From the NCBI GenBank assembly GCA_900542905.1, contig UQPF01000005.1, positions 1 to 64,000 of the forward strand: a DNA stretch of 64,000 bases, in the 5' to 3' direction. Positions 40,589 to 49,971 of the stretch are shown here, piece after piece. The stretch comes from an uncultured Collinsella sp. (GTDB lineage: Bacteria; Actinomycetota; Coriobacteriia; Coriobacteriales; Coriobacteriaceae). A program made the translations under genes and the position numbers. The notes beneath the pieces are model-generated. The model was given only the letters and a program-made list of their open reading frames with translations, made no database searches and was not told the DNA's origin. The first letter of the stretch is position 1. Each line of letters starts with the position of its first letter.

Positions 40589-40859
40589 GCACAAACTGTT
40601 AGTGAAACTGATTTAGGCTGCGTTGGACAACATATCGTTCATTTGACGTGCTTAAGGGGGTTGTTTTGGGATGTTGTTCACATTGATGCAGGTTATTGAG
40701 GTATTGGCGGTGATTGGAGACGTTCCTGAAGCCTAAATGGAGCAGCGAGCTGCACTGGTAATTGCGCTTGACTAACAAAGTATGTACAGAGATGGGAAAT
40801 AAATTGTGCAACTTTTTGTTGGCGTAGGTGGGGTTTGTAGCGCGTGGTGTTTTGGCATG

Positions 40860-40887
40860 AAAAAAGGCCTTCGAAATCCCGAAGGCC
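40860..40887 (-). terminator. Terminator of tRNA-Ala copy 3
   Basis: GGCCTTCG pairs with CGAAGGCC over six bases and is followed on the minus strand by six T residues. It differs in sequence from the terminators of copies 1 and 2. Confidence 0.88.
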
Positions 40888-40900
40888 TTTGCATTCACGA

Positions 40901-40976
40901 TGGTGGAGACGAGGGGGATCGAACCCCTGACCTCTTGACTGCCAGTCAAGCGCTCTCCCAGCTGAGCTACGCCCCC
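40901..40976 (-). tRNA. tRNA-Ala (anticodon GGC), copy 3
   Basis: The body matches copies 1 and 2, with loop CTGGCAG, but here CCA is encoded (40901-40903). Flanking DNA differs, apart from the promoter layout. Confidence 0.95.
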
Positions 40977-40989
40977 GTGACGAGGAGAT

Positions 40990-41018
40990 ACTATAGGGGA
41001 AGTTGGCGCGACGTGCAA
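40990..41018 (-). promoter_or_regulatory. Promoter of tRNA-Ala copy 3
   Basis: TTGCAC (41013-41018), 17 bases, TATAGT (40990-40995) on the minus strand. Confidence 0.78.
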
Positions 41019-41046
41019 GGACTTTTTTGGGTCAGACTCTAAATGC

Positions 41047-41688
41047 CTATTGATATAGGTAAGCGATGGCGGTGCCGGTATGGACTTGGATCTTGGCCGT
41101 ACCCCTGACGACGTTGCTGATGCCCGTGTCGGCCAACAAACCCAGCGGGGCGTGATCTAGTTCCCACTCTAGTCCGTGTTCGCTTGCCTCGGTGTTGGGG
41201 GCGATTGCGATTATGGAGAACGTCTTGCCTTCGGAGCCCTCGATGGTCCACGATTCGCCTGCGTGCAGGATGCGGGCCGTGGTCTCATCTTCAGCAATCC
41301 AGACAGGGGCGTCATCGTAGCCTGCGAGCAGGCCCAGTACGGAAAGCGCCATGTCCGGGCGGCCGCCCGTAGCGCAAGTCGCAACTACTTCGGCACCCGG
41401 CCAGCGACGACGGACGGAATCGAGCGCCAGCGCCAGATCGGTATAGTCCTTGTATGGGTCGTGGCGTTCTACTTCAAAGGCTTCGGCGGCATCGACCAAC
41501 GCACGACCTGCGTCGCTCACCGTGTCGGCGTCCCCCACATACACATCGCAGCCCAGTCCCGCGCCCAGCAGCGCGTCGAGTCCGCGGTCCACGGCGACGA
41601 CGTGGTCGCACTCCCCTGCTAGCCTACGTAACAGATTCGCGCTCGCCACCACGGGCGAGCCGCAGACCACTAATACCTTGCAAGCCAC
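41047..41688 (-). CDS. thiN: Thiamine pyrophosphokinase
   Basis: A 213-aa enzyme forming thiamine diphosphate from thiamine and ATP. Signature segments are VAVDRGLDALLGAG, DVYVGDADTVS, the catalytic region PYKDYTDLALAL and CATGGRPDMALSVLGLL. The start is GTG at 41688 with GAGGG upstream. It lies nine bases after the HAD hydrolase gene and is probably co-transcribed with it. Confidence 0.92.
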   Translation of the reverse strand: MACKVLVVCGSPVVASANLLRRLAGECDHVVAVDRGLDALLGAGLGCDVYVGDADTVSDAGRALVDAAEAFEVERHDPYKDYTDLALALDSVRRRWPGAEVVATCATGGRPDMALSVLGLLAGYDDAPVWIAEDETTARILHAGESWTIEGSEGKTFSIIAIAPNTEASEHGLEWELDHAPLGLLADTGISNVVRGTAKIQVHTGTAIAYLYQ

Positions 41689-41697
41689 GGCCCTCGC

Positions 41698-42387
41698 CTA
41701 TCCCTCAAACGAAAGCACGCGGGCCAGATCCAGCTCCTCGTAGCTATCGATAAAGATATCGCAGTTGTCGCGCACATCGTCGCGCTTCATGCGGCCGTGC
41801 GGGTCATAGATGCCCACACGCTTAAAGCCTGCGGCGCCAGAGCTCTTAAGGCCAAAGACCGCGTCCTCAAACACCCAAGCGCGCTCAAACTTGCACTCGT
41901 GGCGCTCCTCCAAGCGGCGCAGAGCCAGCTCGTACACATCGGGGAACTGCTTGGAGCGTCCTGCCTCACCCGTCGTGGTAACAAACTCCATGTAAGCGTC
42001 GAGCCCGGCACCTGCGAGCGCAGACTGCACCAGCTCGGCCGGAGTGGACGTAGCCACGCACATGGCAATACCCGCCGCCTTCGCCTGCTCCAAAAATGCC
42101 AGGAGCCCCTCGCGTGGCGGCACCTTGGAGTAGCCATCGATCAGAATCTCGCTCAACTCGCGATACAGCTCCTCGCCATTCGCGCCAATGCCCCATGTGT
42201 CGTGGTAGGCCTGGCATTCGTCCTCGAGCGAAAGATGCTCAAACTGGGCAAAATCGTCGACCGTCACGTCGACACCGTGCCGGTGCAATAACTCGGGCTG
42301 GGCATAAGCCCAAACGGGGGTGCTATTAACCAGCGTGCCGTCGCAATCGAAAATAAAAGCAACCTTGGGAGCGGCGGTATGGGACAT
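41698..42387 (-). CDS. HAD superfamily hydrolase (beta-phosphoglucomutase/phosphatase-like)
   Basis: A 229-aa HAD protein with motif I FIFDCDGTLVNSTPVW (about 10-25), a helical cap, motif II ATSTPAEL, motif III lysine region TTGEAGRSKQFPDVYEL and motif IV VFEDAVFGLKSSGAAG. The cap type and DCDGTL motif fit small-sugar phosphatases or beta-phosphoglucomutases. The ATG at 42387 has AAAGG eight bases upstream. It is divergent from glgB, and the shared upstream region carries operator-like sites. Confidence 0.87.
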   Translation of the reverse strand: MSHTAAPKVAFIFDCDGTLVNSTPVWAYAQPELLHRHGVDVTVDDFAQFEHLSLEDECQAYHDTWGIGANGEELYRELSEILIDGYSKVPPREGLLAFLEQAKAAGIAMCVATSTPAELVQSALAGAGLDAYMEFVTTTGEAGRSKQFPDVYELALRRLEERHECKFERAWVFEDAVFGLKSSGAAGFKRVGIYDPHGRMKRDDVRDNCDIFIDSYEELDLARVLSFEG

Positions 42388-42409
42388 AAACGAACCTTTC
42401 GATGTCAAA

Positions 42410-42497
42410 TGGTAAACAACCTGCTAAAAACGTTTTACCAAACGTAAACCTAACAATCTAGAAACCCTAATTGGTAAAGCTGTCAAGAGTTTTACCA
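42410..42497. promoter_or_regulatory. Cluster of LacI-type operator-like sites between the HAD gene and glgB
   Basis: TGGTAAA half sites recur: TGGTAAAC at 42410-42417, the near-palindrome GCTAAAAACGTTTTACCA at 42423-42440 with a central CG, and TGGTAAA (42472-42478) facing TTTTACCA (42490-42497). A related 18-mer lies upstream of the GH13-GH77 gene at 52286. LacI-family operators are typically 16-20-bp palindromes with a central CG. Confidence 0.6.
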
Positions 42498-42563
42498 TCG
42501 CAATTCTGCCAGTGGTATAAACATGGCGCTTACCGATTAAACGCCACCGCAAATCCACTTTCG

Positions 42564-42592
42564 TTCATAAAACTAACGTACAGGTGTTATCG
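42564..42592 (+). promoter_or_regulatory. Possible promoter of glgB
   Basis: TTCATA (42564-42569), 17 bases, TTATCG (42587-42592). The hexamers are imperfect. An 8-bp hairpin (42608-42633, GTTCCACC/GGTGGAAC) would lie at the start of the transcript. Confidence 0.35.
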
Positions 42593-42721
42593 TAGTTTTT
42601 GCCGAAAGTTCCACCGAGCACGCGAGGTGGAACGAATCATAGAACTATCGCCGTCCCTTCGATTCGTGCAGCCTTGGACCTTTCGCATCTAGTCACCAAG
42701 GCAACACGCTGCCGCGTCATG

Positions 42722-44977
42722 ATGGGATCAAACGTGAGCGATACAAAGCTAAAGCCAGCAACCAAAAAGCCCGCTACCCGTAAAGCTGCCCCGCATGCGC
42801 CGGAGCTCACCAAAGACGATGTCTATCTGTTTGGCATCGGTACGTGGGAGCGCAGCTGGGAAAAGATGGGCGCACACCCCGACACGCAGAATCGTACGCG
42901 CGGCTGGCGTTTTTGCGTTTGGGCGCCCGATGTAAAAAGCGTCCATGTCATTGGAGAATTTAACGACTGGGATGAGCAAGCCAACCCGCTGGTGCCCGTG
43001 CATACGAGCGCTATCTGGGAAGGCTTTATTCCTGGCGCCGAGCAGGGCCAGCTCTATAAATACCTCATCGAGACCAACGAGGGCGAAAAGCTCTACAAGG
43101 CCGATCCATACGCCTTTAAGGCCGAGTGCCCTCCGGGAACGGCGAGCGTGCTTTGGACCCTCGATGGCTACCAGTGGAACGACGCCGCATGGCTCAAGCG
43201 CCGTGCCAGCCATAACCACATGTCGCAGCCCCTTAACATCTACGAGGTGCATATTGGCTCGTGGAAGCGCCACGGCGACGCGCCGCAGGGCGAGCCGGAC
43301 GAGTACGGCAACTACCCCGGTCCCATGGATCCCTTCCCCGCGCAGCGCGGTGAGTTTTACACCTACGACGACCTGTCGGTGGAGCTTGTGGACTACGTGC
43401 GCGACATGGGCTATACGCATATCGAGGTCATGCCGCTTATGGAGCATCCCTTCGATGGTTCCTGGGGCTACCAGACGACCGGCTATTACGCCGCTACGTC
43501 GCGCTACGGCAACCCGCAGCAGCTCATGCACTTTATTGATGCGTGCCACGAGGCGGGCATTGGCGTGATCATGGACTGGGTGCCCGGCGGTTTTTGCGCC
43601 GACTCACACGGCCTTGCCACCTTTAACGGCCACATGCTGTTTGAGCACGAGATTCACCCCAACTGGGGCACGCACAAGTTTGACTTCGCCCGCGGCGAGG
43701 TCCGCTCCTTCCTGGTTTCCAACGTACTGTACTGGCTCGAGAACTTCCACGTGGACGGCATTCGTATGGACGGCGTGTCCAGCATGCTGTACCTCAACTT
43801 TGGCATCGACGATCCCGGCCAAAAGAAGTTCAACAAATACGGTACCGAGGAGGACCTGGACGCCAGCGCGTTTATCCGCCAGGTCAACTGCGCTGTAGAG
43901 GCGCACTACCCCGACGTGATGATGATGGCCGAGGAGTCCACCGCGTGGCCGCTCGTGACCTATCCGCCGCAGGACGGCGGCCTAGGCTTCCACTACAAGT
44001 GGGACATGGGCTGGATGAACGACACCCTGCACTACATGCAGACCGATTTTCCGTGGCGCCCCGGCAACCACGGCCTGCTCACGTTCTCCATCATGTACGC
44101 CTTTACCGAGAACTTTATCTGCCCGCTGAGCCACGACGAGGTCGTGCACGGCAAGTGCTCGCTGATCGGCCGCATGCCGGGCGACTGGTGGCGCCAGTTT
44201 GCAGGCCTGCGCACACTAGCCTTCTACCAGATGACGCACCCCGGTGCCAAGCTCAACTTTATGGGCAACGAGATCGGCCAGTTTATTGAGTGGCGCTACT
44301 ACGAGTCCATTCAGTGGTTCCTGACCGAGGAGTACGAGACCCACCGTCATCATCAGGCGTTTATCAAGGCGCTCAACCACCTGTACACCGCCGAGCCCGC
44401 CCTGTACGAGCGCGGCTACACCGACGACGGCTTTACCTGGATTGACGCGGACAACTCTAAACAGTCCATCGTGAGCTTTGTGCGCCAGGGCGAGGACGTC
44501 GATGACGACCTGGTGATTCTAATCAACTTTGACCCGGCGAGCTACGAGAGCTTCCGCGTGGGTGTGCCGCGCGAGGGTGACTGGGAGGTTATCTTCGATT
44601 CCGACCGTCCCGAGTTCGGTGGCAGCGGCTATGCCGGCGAGGAGCCTTACACCTGCTCGAGCGAGCCCTATCCCTGGAACGGGCAGATGGACTCCATCGA
44701 GATTAAGGTGCCCGGCCTGGCAGGCGTGGTGCTTAAGCGCCGCGGTCCGAGCAGCTACAAGCCGCCCGTGGTCGAGGAGCCCAAGAAGGCGACGCGCAAG
44801 CGCTCGTCCTCGGTAAAGCCCAAGACCGCGGCTGCCAAGAAGGCTTCGGTTAAGGCGAAGACTGTCAAGTCTGCCGCCAAAGCCACGGCTAAGCCCAAGA
44901 CAAAGAAGACAACCACTAAAAAGGCTGCTCCCAAGGCTAAGGCAGGCGCTGTTAAAGCATCTGGCAAGGATGCGTAA
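42722..44977 (+). CDS. glgB: 1,4-alpha-glucan branching enzyme with basic C-terminal tail
   Basis: GlgB (about 751 aa) cuts alpha-1,4 chains and rejoins them by alpha-1,6 bonds in glycogen. A CBM48 domain (WRFCVWAPDVKSVHVIGEFN) precedes the GH13 barrel, with the nucleophile region VDGIRMDGVSSMLYLNFG, acid region MMMAEESTAWP and LSHDEVVHGK. Residues after about 677 form a Lys/Ala/Thr-rich tail (KKASVKAKTVKSAAKAT type) not seen in standard GlgB. Start is uncertain: ATG at 42719 or 42722, or GTG at 42734, none with a good ribosome site. Confidence 0.93.
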   Translation: MGSNVSDTKLKPATKKPATRKAAPHAPELTKDDVYLFGIGTWERSWEKMGAHPDTQNRTRGWRFCVWAPDVKSVHVIGEFNDWDEQANPLVPVHTSAIWEGFIPGAEQGQLYKYLIETNEGEKLYKADPYAFKAECPPGTASVLWTLDGYQWNDAAWLKRRASHNHMSQPLNIYEVHIGSWKRHGDAPQGEPDEYGNYPGPMDPFPAQRGEFYTYDDLSVELVDYVRDMGYTHIEVMPLMEHPFDGSWGYQTTGYYAATSRYGNPQQLMHFIDACHEAGIGVIMDWVPGGFCADSHGLATFNGHMLFEHEIHPNWGTHKFDFARGEVRSFLVSNVLYWLENFHVDGIRMDGVSSMLYLNFGIDDPGQKKFNKYGTEEDLDASAFIRQVNCAVEAHYPDVMMMAEESTAWPLVTYPPQDGGLGFHYKWDMGWMNDTLHYMQTDFPWRPGNHGLLTFSIMYAFTENFICPLSHDEVVHGKCSLIGRMPGDWWRQFAGLRTLAFYQMTHPGAKLNFMGNEIGQFIEWRYYESIQWFLTEEYETHRHHQAFIKALNHLYTAEPALYERGYTDDGFTWIDADNSKQSIVSFVRQGEDVDDDLVILINFDPASYESFRVGVPREGDWEVIFDSDRPEFGGSGYAGEEPYTCSSEPYPWNGQMDSIEIKVPGLAGVVLKRRGPSSYKPPVVEEPKKATRKRSSSVKPKTAAAKKASVKAKTVKSAAKATAKPKTKKTTTKKAAPKAKAGAVKASGKDA

Positions 44978-45070
44978 CAAAATCGTTACCACTGTAATTA
45001 CCCGCCCCGCGGGGGCGTAGGATACATGTCACAACCGTTCCGGGAGAAACATCCCCGGGGGAAGGAACGT

Positions 45071-47497
45071 ATGAATAAGATCTTCGACAACAAGCAGGAG
45101 TTTACCGAGCTCTATCGCGATGCCGTCATGAGCATTAGCGGCAAGAGCATCGAGGCCGCTAGCGACCTCGATCGCTTTAACGCCCTGGCCAAGCTCGTGG
45201 CCGAGAAGGCCCGCACCGTTGCCACCAAGAGTGACGCCCGTGCAGCCGCCGAGGGCAAGAAGCGCGTGTACTACTTCTCGATCGAGTTTTTGATCGGCCG
45301 CCTGCTCGACAACTACCTGCTCAACTTTGGCGTGCGCGACATGGTCGCCGAGGCGCTCGACGACATGGGCTTCGACCTGTCCGTCATTGAGAACCAGGAG
45401 CCCGATCCGGCGCTGGGCAACGGTGGCCTGGGCCGTCTGGCCGCATGCTTCCTGGATTCCATGGCAGCCGAGGGCATCGCCGGCTACGGCAACGGCATGC
45501 GCTACCGTTACGGTCTGTTTAAGCAGGAGATCGTCAACGGCAGCCAGGTCGAGGCCACCGACGAGTGGCTCACCCACGGCTATCCCTGGGAGGTCCGTCG
45601 TCAGGATAAGGCCGTGACCATTAAGTTTGGCGGCCGCGTCGAGGGCTTTGAGGAGAACGGCCGCACGTTCTACCGCACGGTGGACACGCAGGACATCCTG
45701 GCCGTCCCCTACGACATCCCCGTTGTGGGCTATGCCGGCGAGACCGTCAACAAGCTGCGCGTCTGGGCCGCCGAGCCGGTCGAGGAGCACTTTGACCTGG
45801 AGGCCTTCAACCGCGGCGACTATGCTCTGGCCGATGCCGAGCGCGCTGAGGCCGAGGCCATCAGCGCCATTCTCTACCCCAACGACGCCGGCGAGCACGG
45901 CCGTCTGCTGCGCCTGAAGCAGGAGTACCTCTTTGTTTCGGCCGGCATCTACAGCCTGCTCGACACCTTTGAGAAGGAGCACGGCGCGAACTGGGAGTTG
46001 CTGCCGCAGTTTGTAGCCATCCACACCAACGATACCCACCCCGCCATGTGCGGCCCCGAGCTCATGCGTATCCTCATCGACGAGAAGAAGCTCGAGTGGG
46101 ATGACGCCTGGAGCATCGTGACGCAGGTCGTGAGCTACACCAACCACACCATCCTGCCCGAGGCCTTGGAGAAGTGGCCTATCGGCACGTTCTCCAAGCT
46201 CCTCCCCCGCGTGTACCAGATCATCGACGAGATCAGCCGTCGTTGGCACGAGTCGTTCGACACCACGAAGGAGGGCTGGCAGGAGCGTCTGCGCCAGACC
46301 GCCATCCTGTGGGACGGCGAGATTCGCATGGCCAACCTGTCTGTGATCTGCAGCCACAGCGTCAACGGCGTTGCCAAGATCCACTCTGACATCATCAAGA
46401 ACATCGTGCTCAAGGACTTCTATGCCCTGACGCCCGAGAAGTTCAACAACAAGACCAACGGCATCTCGCACCGTCGCTTCTTTGCCGAGGCCAACCCCAC
46501 CTATGCCAAGCTCGTGACCGAGGCCATTGGCGATGGCTGGCTCAAGGACGCCTATGAGCTGGAGAAGCTTAAAAGTTTCCAGAACGACACCGAGTTCCTG
46601 AAGGCCGTTGGTGCCTCCAAGCGCGCCAACAAGGAGCGTCTGGCCGCCTACGTCAAGGCCGAGACCGGTCTGGTTATTGACCCCAACACCGTCTTCGATG
46701 TCCAGGTAAAGCGCTTCCACGCCTATAAGCGCCAGCTCATGAACATCATGAAGGTGATGGACATCTACAACCGTCGCATCGCCGATCCTAACTTCCACGT
46801 GACGCCGACGACCTTCATCTTTAGCGGCAAGGCTGCCTCGAGCTACACCTTTGCCAAGGAGACCATCCGCCTCATTAACTCCGTTGCCGACGTCATCAAC
46901 AACGACGCCCGCGTCAACGAGGTCATGAAGGTCTGCTTTATCCCCAACTTCCGTGTGAGCAACGCTCAGCTCATCTACCCAGCCGCCGAGATCTCGGAGC
47001 AGATCTCCACGGCCGGCAAGGAGGCCTCGGGCACGTCCAACATGAAGCTCATGATGAACGGCGCCATTACGCTGGGCACCCTCGACGGCGCCAACATCGA
47101 GATCGCCGACCTGGCCGGCCGCGAGAACGAGGCCATCTTTGGCCTGACCGCACCCGAGGTCGAGCAGCTCTGGGCATCCAACAGCTACTTTGCGTGGGAT
47201 ACCCTCAACGGCGATCGCGAGCGTCTGGGTCGCGTTATGGAAGAGCTCAAGGACAACACCTTTGCGGGTCTTTCGGGCAACTTCGAGAGTATCTACAACG
47301 AGCTCATGAACAACAACGACCCCGACCTGGTCATGGCCGACTTCCGCAGCTACGTTGATGCATGGGAGAACCTCACGGGCAGCTACGGCGACCAGGAGAC
47401 CTGGAACCGCAAGGCCCTGCTCAACACCGCCTCGAGTGGCTGGTTCTCGTCCGACCGCACCATTCGCGAGTATCGCGACGAGATCTGGCACGCATAA
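45071..47497 (+). CDS. glgP: Glycogen/starch phosphorylase
   Basis: An 808-aa PLP enzyme releasing glucose 1-phosphate from glycogen. Family blocks seen include YYFSIEFLIGRLLDNYLLN, ALGNGGLGRLAACFLDSMA, IHTNDTHPAMCGPELMR and the cofactor-lysine region GTSNMKLMMNGAITLGTLDG. The ATG at 45071 has AAGGA five bases upstream; a longer frame from 45026 was rejected. It is the second gene of the glycogen cluster, 93 bases after glgB. Confidence 0.96.
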   Translation: MNKIFDNKQEFTELYRDAVMSISGKSIEAASDLDRFNALAKLVAEKARTVATKSDARAAAEGKKRVYYFSIEFLIGRLLDNYLLNFGVRDMVAEALDDMGFDLSVIENQEPDPALGNGGLGRLAACFLDSMAAEGIAGYGNGMRYRYGLFKQEIVNGSQVEATDEWLTHGYPWEVRRQDKAVTIKFGGRVEGFEENGRTFYRTVDTQDILAVPYDIPVVGYAGETVNKLRVWAAEPVEEHFDLEAFNRGDYALADAERAEAEAISAILYPNDAGEHGRLLRLKQEYLFVSAGIYSLLDTFEKEHGANWELLPQFVAIHTNDTHPAMCGPELMRILIDEKKLEWDDAWSIVTQVVSYTNHTILPEALEKWPIGTFSKLLPRVYQIIDEISRRWHESFDTTKEGWQERLRQTAILWDGEIRMANLSVICSHSVNGVAKIHSDIIKNIVLKDFYALTPEKFNNKTNGISHRRFFAEANPTYAKLVTEAIGDGWLKDAYELEKLKSFQNDTEFLKAVGASKRANKERLAAYVKAETGLVIDPNTVFDVQVKRFHAYKRQLMNIMKVMDIYNRRIADPNFHVTPTTFIFSGKAASSYTFAKETIRLINSVADVINNDARVNEVMKVCFIPNFRVSNAQLIYPAAEISEQISTAGKEASGTSNMKLMMNGAITLGTLDGANIEIADLAGRENEAIFGLTAPEVEQLWASNSYFAWDTLNGDRERLGRVMEELKDNTFAGLSGNFESIYNELMNNNDPDLVMADFRSYVDAWENLTGSYGDQETWNRKALLNTASSGWFSSDRTIREYRDEIWHA

Positions 47498-47532
47498 AGC
47501 GCGCGAGCCCCCTTTGCCGCACGGCATTACTC

Positions 47533-47561
47533 GACGGGCGTGACAGTGCGCCGCGCCCGTC
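47533..47561 (+). other. Hairpin between glgP and glgC
   Basis: GACGGGCG pairs with CGCCCGTC. There is no T run, so it may affect mRNA stability rather than stop transcription. It precedes the glgC ribosome site AGAAGGAG by about 25 bases. Confidence 0.45.
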
Positions 47562-47601
47562 GCTAATGGGTTAGGAACATCGATGACAGAAGGAGAAATC
47601 G

Positions 47602-48750
47602 ATGAGTAAGAAAGAATGCATCGCGATGCTCCTCGCAGGAGGACAGGGCAGCCGATTGGGGGCACTCACCCAAAAGATCGCCAAGCCGGCGGTTAGCTTT
47701 GGTGGCAAGTTCCGCATTATCGACTTTTCGCTGTCCAACTGCTCCAACTCGGGCATCGACACGGTAGGCGTTCTGACGCAGTACCGTCCCTACCTGCTGC
47801 ATGCCTACGTGGGCTCCGGCGAGGCGTGGGATCTGGACAGCCGCGACGGCGGCGTGTCGATCCTGCCGCCGTACGAGACGCAGACCGGCGGCGCCTGGTA
47901 TGCGGGCACGGCCGACGCCATTACGCAGAACCTCGACTACATCAAGGCCAACGACCCCAAGTACGTCCTGATTCTTTCGGGCGATCACCTGTATCGCATG
48001 GACTACCGCAAGATGCTCAAGACGCACATTGAGAACAACGCCGACCTCACGGTGAGCGTTATGCCCGTTCCGTGGGAGGAGGCCAGCCGCTTTGGCATCC
48101 TGACCACCGACCCCGAAGACGGCCGCATCACCAAGTTTACCGAGAAGCCTGAGAAGCCCGATTCGAACCTCGCGTCCATGGGCATCTACATCTTCTCGGC
48201 CGACGTGCTGATCGAGGCGCTCGAGGAGGACGCTCTGGACCAGCGCTCGAGCCACGACTTTGGCAAGGACATCATCCCCAAGCTGCTCGGTGAGAACAAG
48301 CGCCTGTACAGCTACGAGTTCCACGGCTTCTGGAAGGACGTCGGCACCATCGCCAGCTTCCATGAGACCTCGATGGACCTGCTGGGTAACAACCCCGAGT
48401 TCGATCTGTTCGACAAGAACTTCCCCATCATGTCCAACATCACCACGCGTCCGCCGCACTACATTGGCCCTGACGGCCGCCTGGACGACTGCCTGGTCTC
48501 CAACGGCTGCAAGATCTACGGCACCGCTCGCCACTCGATCCTTTCGACCGATGTCATCATCGAGGAGCGCGCCGTGGTCGAGGACTCCGTGCTGCTGCCG
48601 GGTGCGCACGTTAAGAGCGGCGCGCACATCTGCCGCGCTATTTTGGGCGAGAACTCCACGGTCGAAGAGGGCGTGAAGCTCGGCTCTGTCGATACCACCA
48701 AGGATACGGCCGTCGTTGGAAATGACGTCGTTATCGGGAAGGGGGAATGA
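47602..48750 (+). CDS. glgC: Glucose-1-phosphate adenylyltransferase, catalytic subunit
   Basis: GlgC (382 aa) makes ADP-glucose from glucose 1-phosphate and ATP, the committed step of glycogen synthesis. The start region LLAGGQGSRLGALTQKIAKP is canonical, as are FRIIDFSLSNCSNSG, the catalytic LILSGDHLYRMDY and a C-terminal left-handed beta-helix. It ends only four bases before glgD, with which it should form the heterotetramer known from Bacillus-type bacteria. Confidence 0.96.
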   Translation: MSKKECIAMLLAGGQGSRLGALTQKIAKPAVSFGGKFRIIDFSLSNCSNSGIDTVGVLTQYRPYLLHAYVGSGEAWDLDSRDGGVSILPPYETQTGGAWYAGTADAITQNLDYIKANDPKYVLILSGDHLYRMDYRKMLKTHIENNADLTVSVMPVPWEEASRFGILTTDPEDGRITKFTEKPEKPDSNLASMGIYIFSADVLIEALEEDALDQRSSHDFGKDIIPKLLGENKRLYSYEFHGFWKDVGTIASFHETSMDLLGNNPEFDLFDKNFPIMSNITTRPPHYIGPDGRLDDCLVSNGCKIYGTARHSILSTDVIIEERAVVEDSVLLPGAHVKSGAHICRAILGENSTVEEGVKLGSVDTTKDTAVVGNDVVIGKGE

Positions 48751-48754
48751 TCCG

Positions 48755-49882
48755 ATGATCAATCGCAAGGCCATCGGTTATATCACCGCTAACTACTCTT
48801 CGACCTACGGCAGCGTGCTGCTCAAGGACCGCCCCATCGCATCCGTTCCATTTTTGGGCCGCTACCGCCTGATCGACTTCCCGCTGTCCAACATGATGAA
48901 TGCCGGCATTAAGACCGTCGGCGTCGTCATGCCGGGCAACTACCGCTCGCTGATCGACCACGTGGGCTCGGGCAAGGACTGGGGCCTGGACCGCAAGAAG
49001 GGCGGCCTGTTCATGGTCCCCGGCAACGCGTATGGCACCACCAAGGGCGGCATGCGCTTCCTGCTGCGCGACATCATCTCCAACAAGACGCTGTTCCAGC
49101 GCTCGGACAAGCCCTATGTTGTGATGATGGGCACCAACATCATCTTTAATATGGACCTCAACACCATCATCGACGCACACGAGAACTCCGGTGCCCAGAT
49201 GACCGTGGTGTACTGCAAGGCCACGCGCAACGTCGATGACGAGACCAAGCTGCAGATCAACGAGAACGGCCGTCTGACGGGCGTGAGCGCCGGCGTCGTG
49301 TACGGCGACAACGCCTCCATGGACTGCTGCATCGTCAACCGCGAGACGCTGCTCGAGATCATCGATCACTACCAGGCCGCCGACTATCTGGACCTGCTCG
49401 AAGCACTCCAGGGCGACTTTGGCAACATCGACGTGTGCAGCTACGAGTACAAGGGCGAGGTCGTGGGCGTGTTTAGCGAGAAGTCGCTGTATCGCCGTAG
49501 TATGGACCTGCTCGACCAGACCGTGGCCGACCAGCTCTTTGACCCCGAGCGCCCGATCCTGACCAAGGCTCACGATGTGCCGCCTTCGCGCTATGCGACC
49601 GGTAGCCACGCGTGCAACTCGATCATCTCGGCCGGCTGCATCATCAAGGGCACCGTGCGCAACTCGATCCTGTCGCGCGGCGTTGTGGTCGAGGAAGGCG
49701 CCTCGGTGACGAACTCGATCATCAACCAGAGCTGCATCATCAAGAGCGGCGCACGCGTCGAAAACGCCATTCTGGACAAGAACAACGTGGTTCCCACCAA
49801 CACCGAGCTTCGCGGCACGCCCGAGAACATCCTGGTGCTGGGCAAGGCTCCGTTAACTTCCGACACCACCATCGTACGTTAA
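48755..49882 (+). CDS. glgD: Glucose-1-phosphate adenylyltransferase-like regulatory subunit
   Basis: GlgD (375 aa) resembles GlgC but lacks the LAGGxGxRL nucleotide loop: its N-terminus reads AIGYITANYSSTYGSVLLKD. The GDHxY site reads MMGTNIIFNMD, so catalysis is not expected. Core sugar-nucleotide segments (YRLIDFPLSNMMNAG) and the beta-helix remain. In Firmicutes GlgD raises the activity of GlgC. AAGGGGG about 11 bases upstream and the tight spacing support the ATG at 48755. Confidence 0.95.
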   Translation: MINRKAIGYITANYSSTYGSVLLKDRPIASVPFLGRYRLIDFPLSNMMNAGIKTVGVVMPGNYRSLIDHVGSGKDWGLDRKKGGLFMVPGNAYGTTKGGMRFLLRDIISNKTLFQRSDKPYVVMMGTNIIFNMDLNTIIDAHENSGAQMTVVYCKATRNVDDETKLQINENGRLTGVSAGVVYGDNASMDCCIVNRETLLEIIDHYQAADYLDLLEALQGDFGNIDVCSYEYKGEVVGVFSEKSLYRRSMDLLDQTVADQLFDPERPILTKAHDVPPSRYATGSHACNSIISAGCIIKGTVRNSILSRGVVVEEGASVTNSIINQSCIIKSGARVENAILDKNNVVPTNTELRGTPENILVLGKAPLTSDTTIVR

Positions 49883-49914
49883 CGTTGGCACCGCAACATC
49901 GCTCGTAACATGCA

Positions 49915-49948
49915 GAATAGCCGCCCGGTTTGCGCCAGGCGGCTATTC
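49915..49948 (+). other. Strong hairpin between glgD and glgA
   Basis: A perfect 11-bp stem (GAATAGCCGCC/GGCGGCTATTC) over a 12-base loop ends 23 bases before the glgA start. No T run follows, so partial termination or mRNA end protection is possible. Confidence 0.65.
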
Positions 49949-49971
49949 TCGAATTGCAACAGGGAGACAAT

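Larger units (their letters stand above)
40125..40859. other. Long leader of the capsule operon and gene-free upstream DNA
   Basis: No coding region is supported. From the promoter at 40583 the transcript would have an untranslated leader of about 450 bases containing the hairpin at 40329-40376. The stretch 40620-40859 is AT-richer and shows no feature. Confidence 0.6.

Noticed and set aside
40806..41042. A plus-strand open frame running across tRNA-Ala copy 3, repeated at the other two copies.
   Set aside because: It is only an open frame through the tRNA gene and its flanks. Its repetition is explained by the repeated tRNA.
45029..47665. An 878-codon minus-strand open frame opposite glgP.
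   Set aside because: It mirrors glgP codon positions exactly, runs through the glgP-glgC gap and has no domain or ribosome site; the plus-strand gene is certain.
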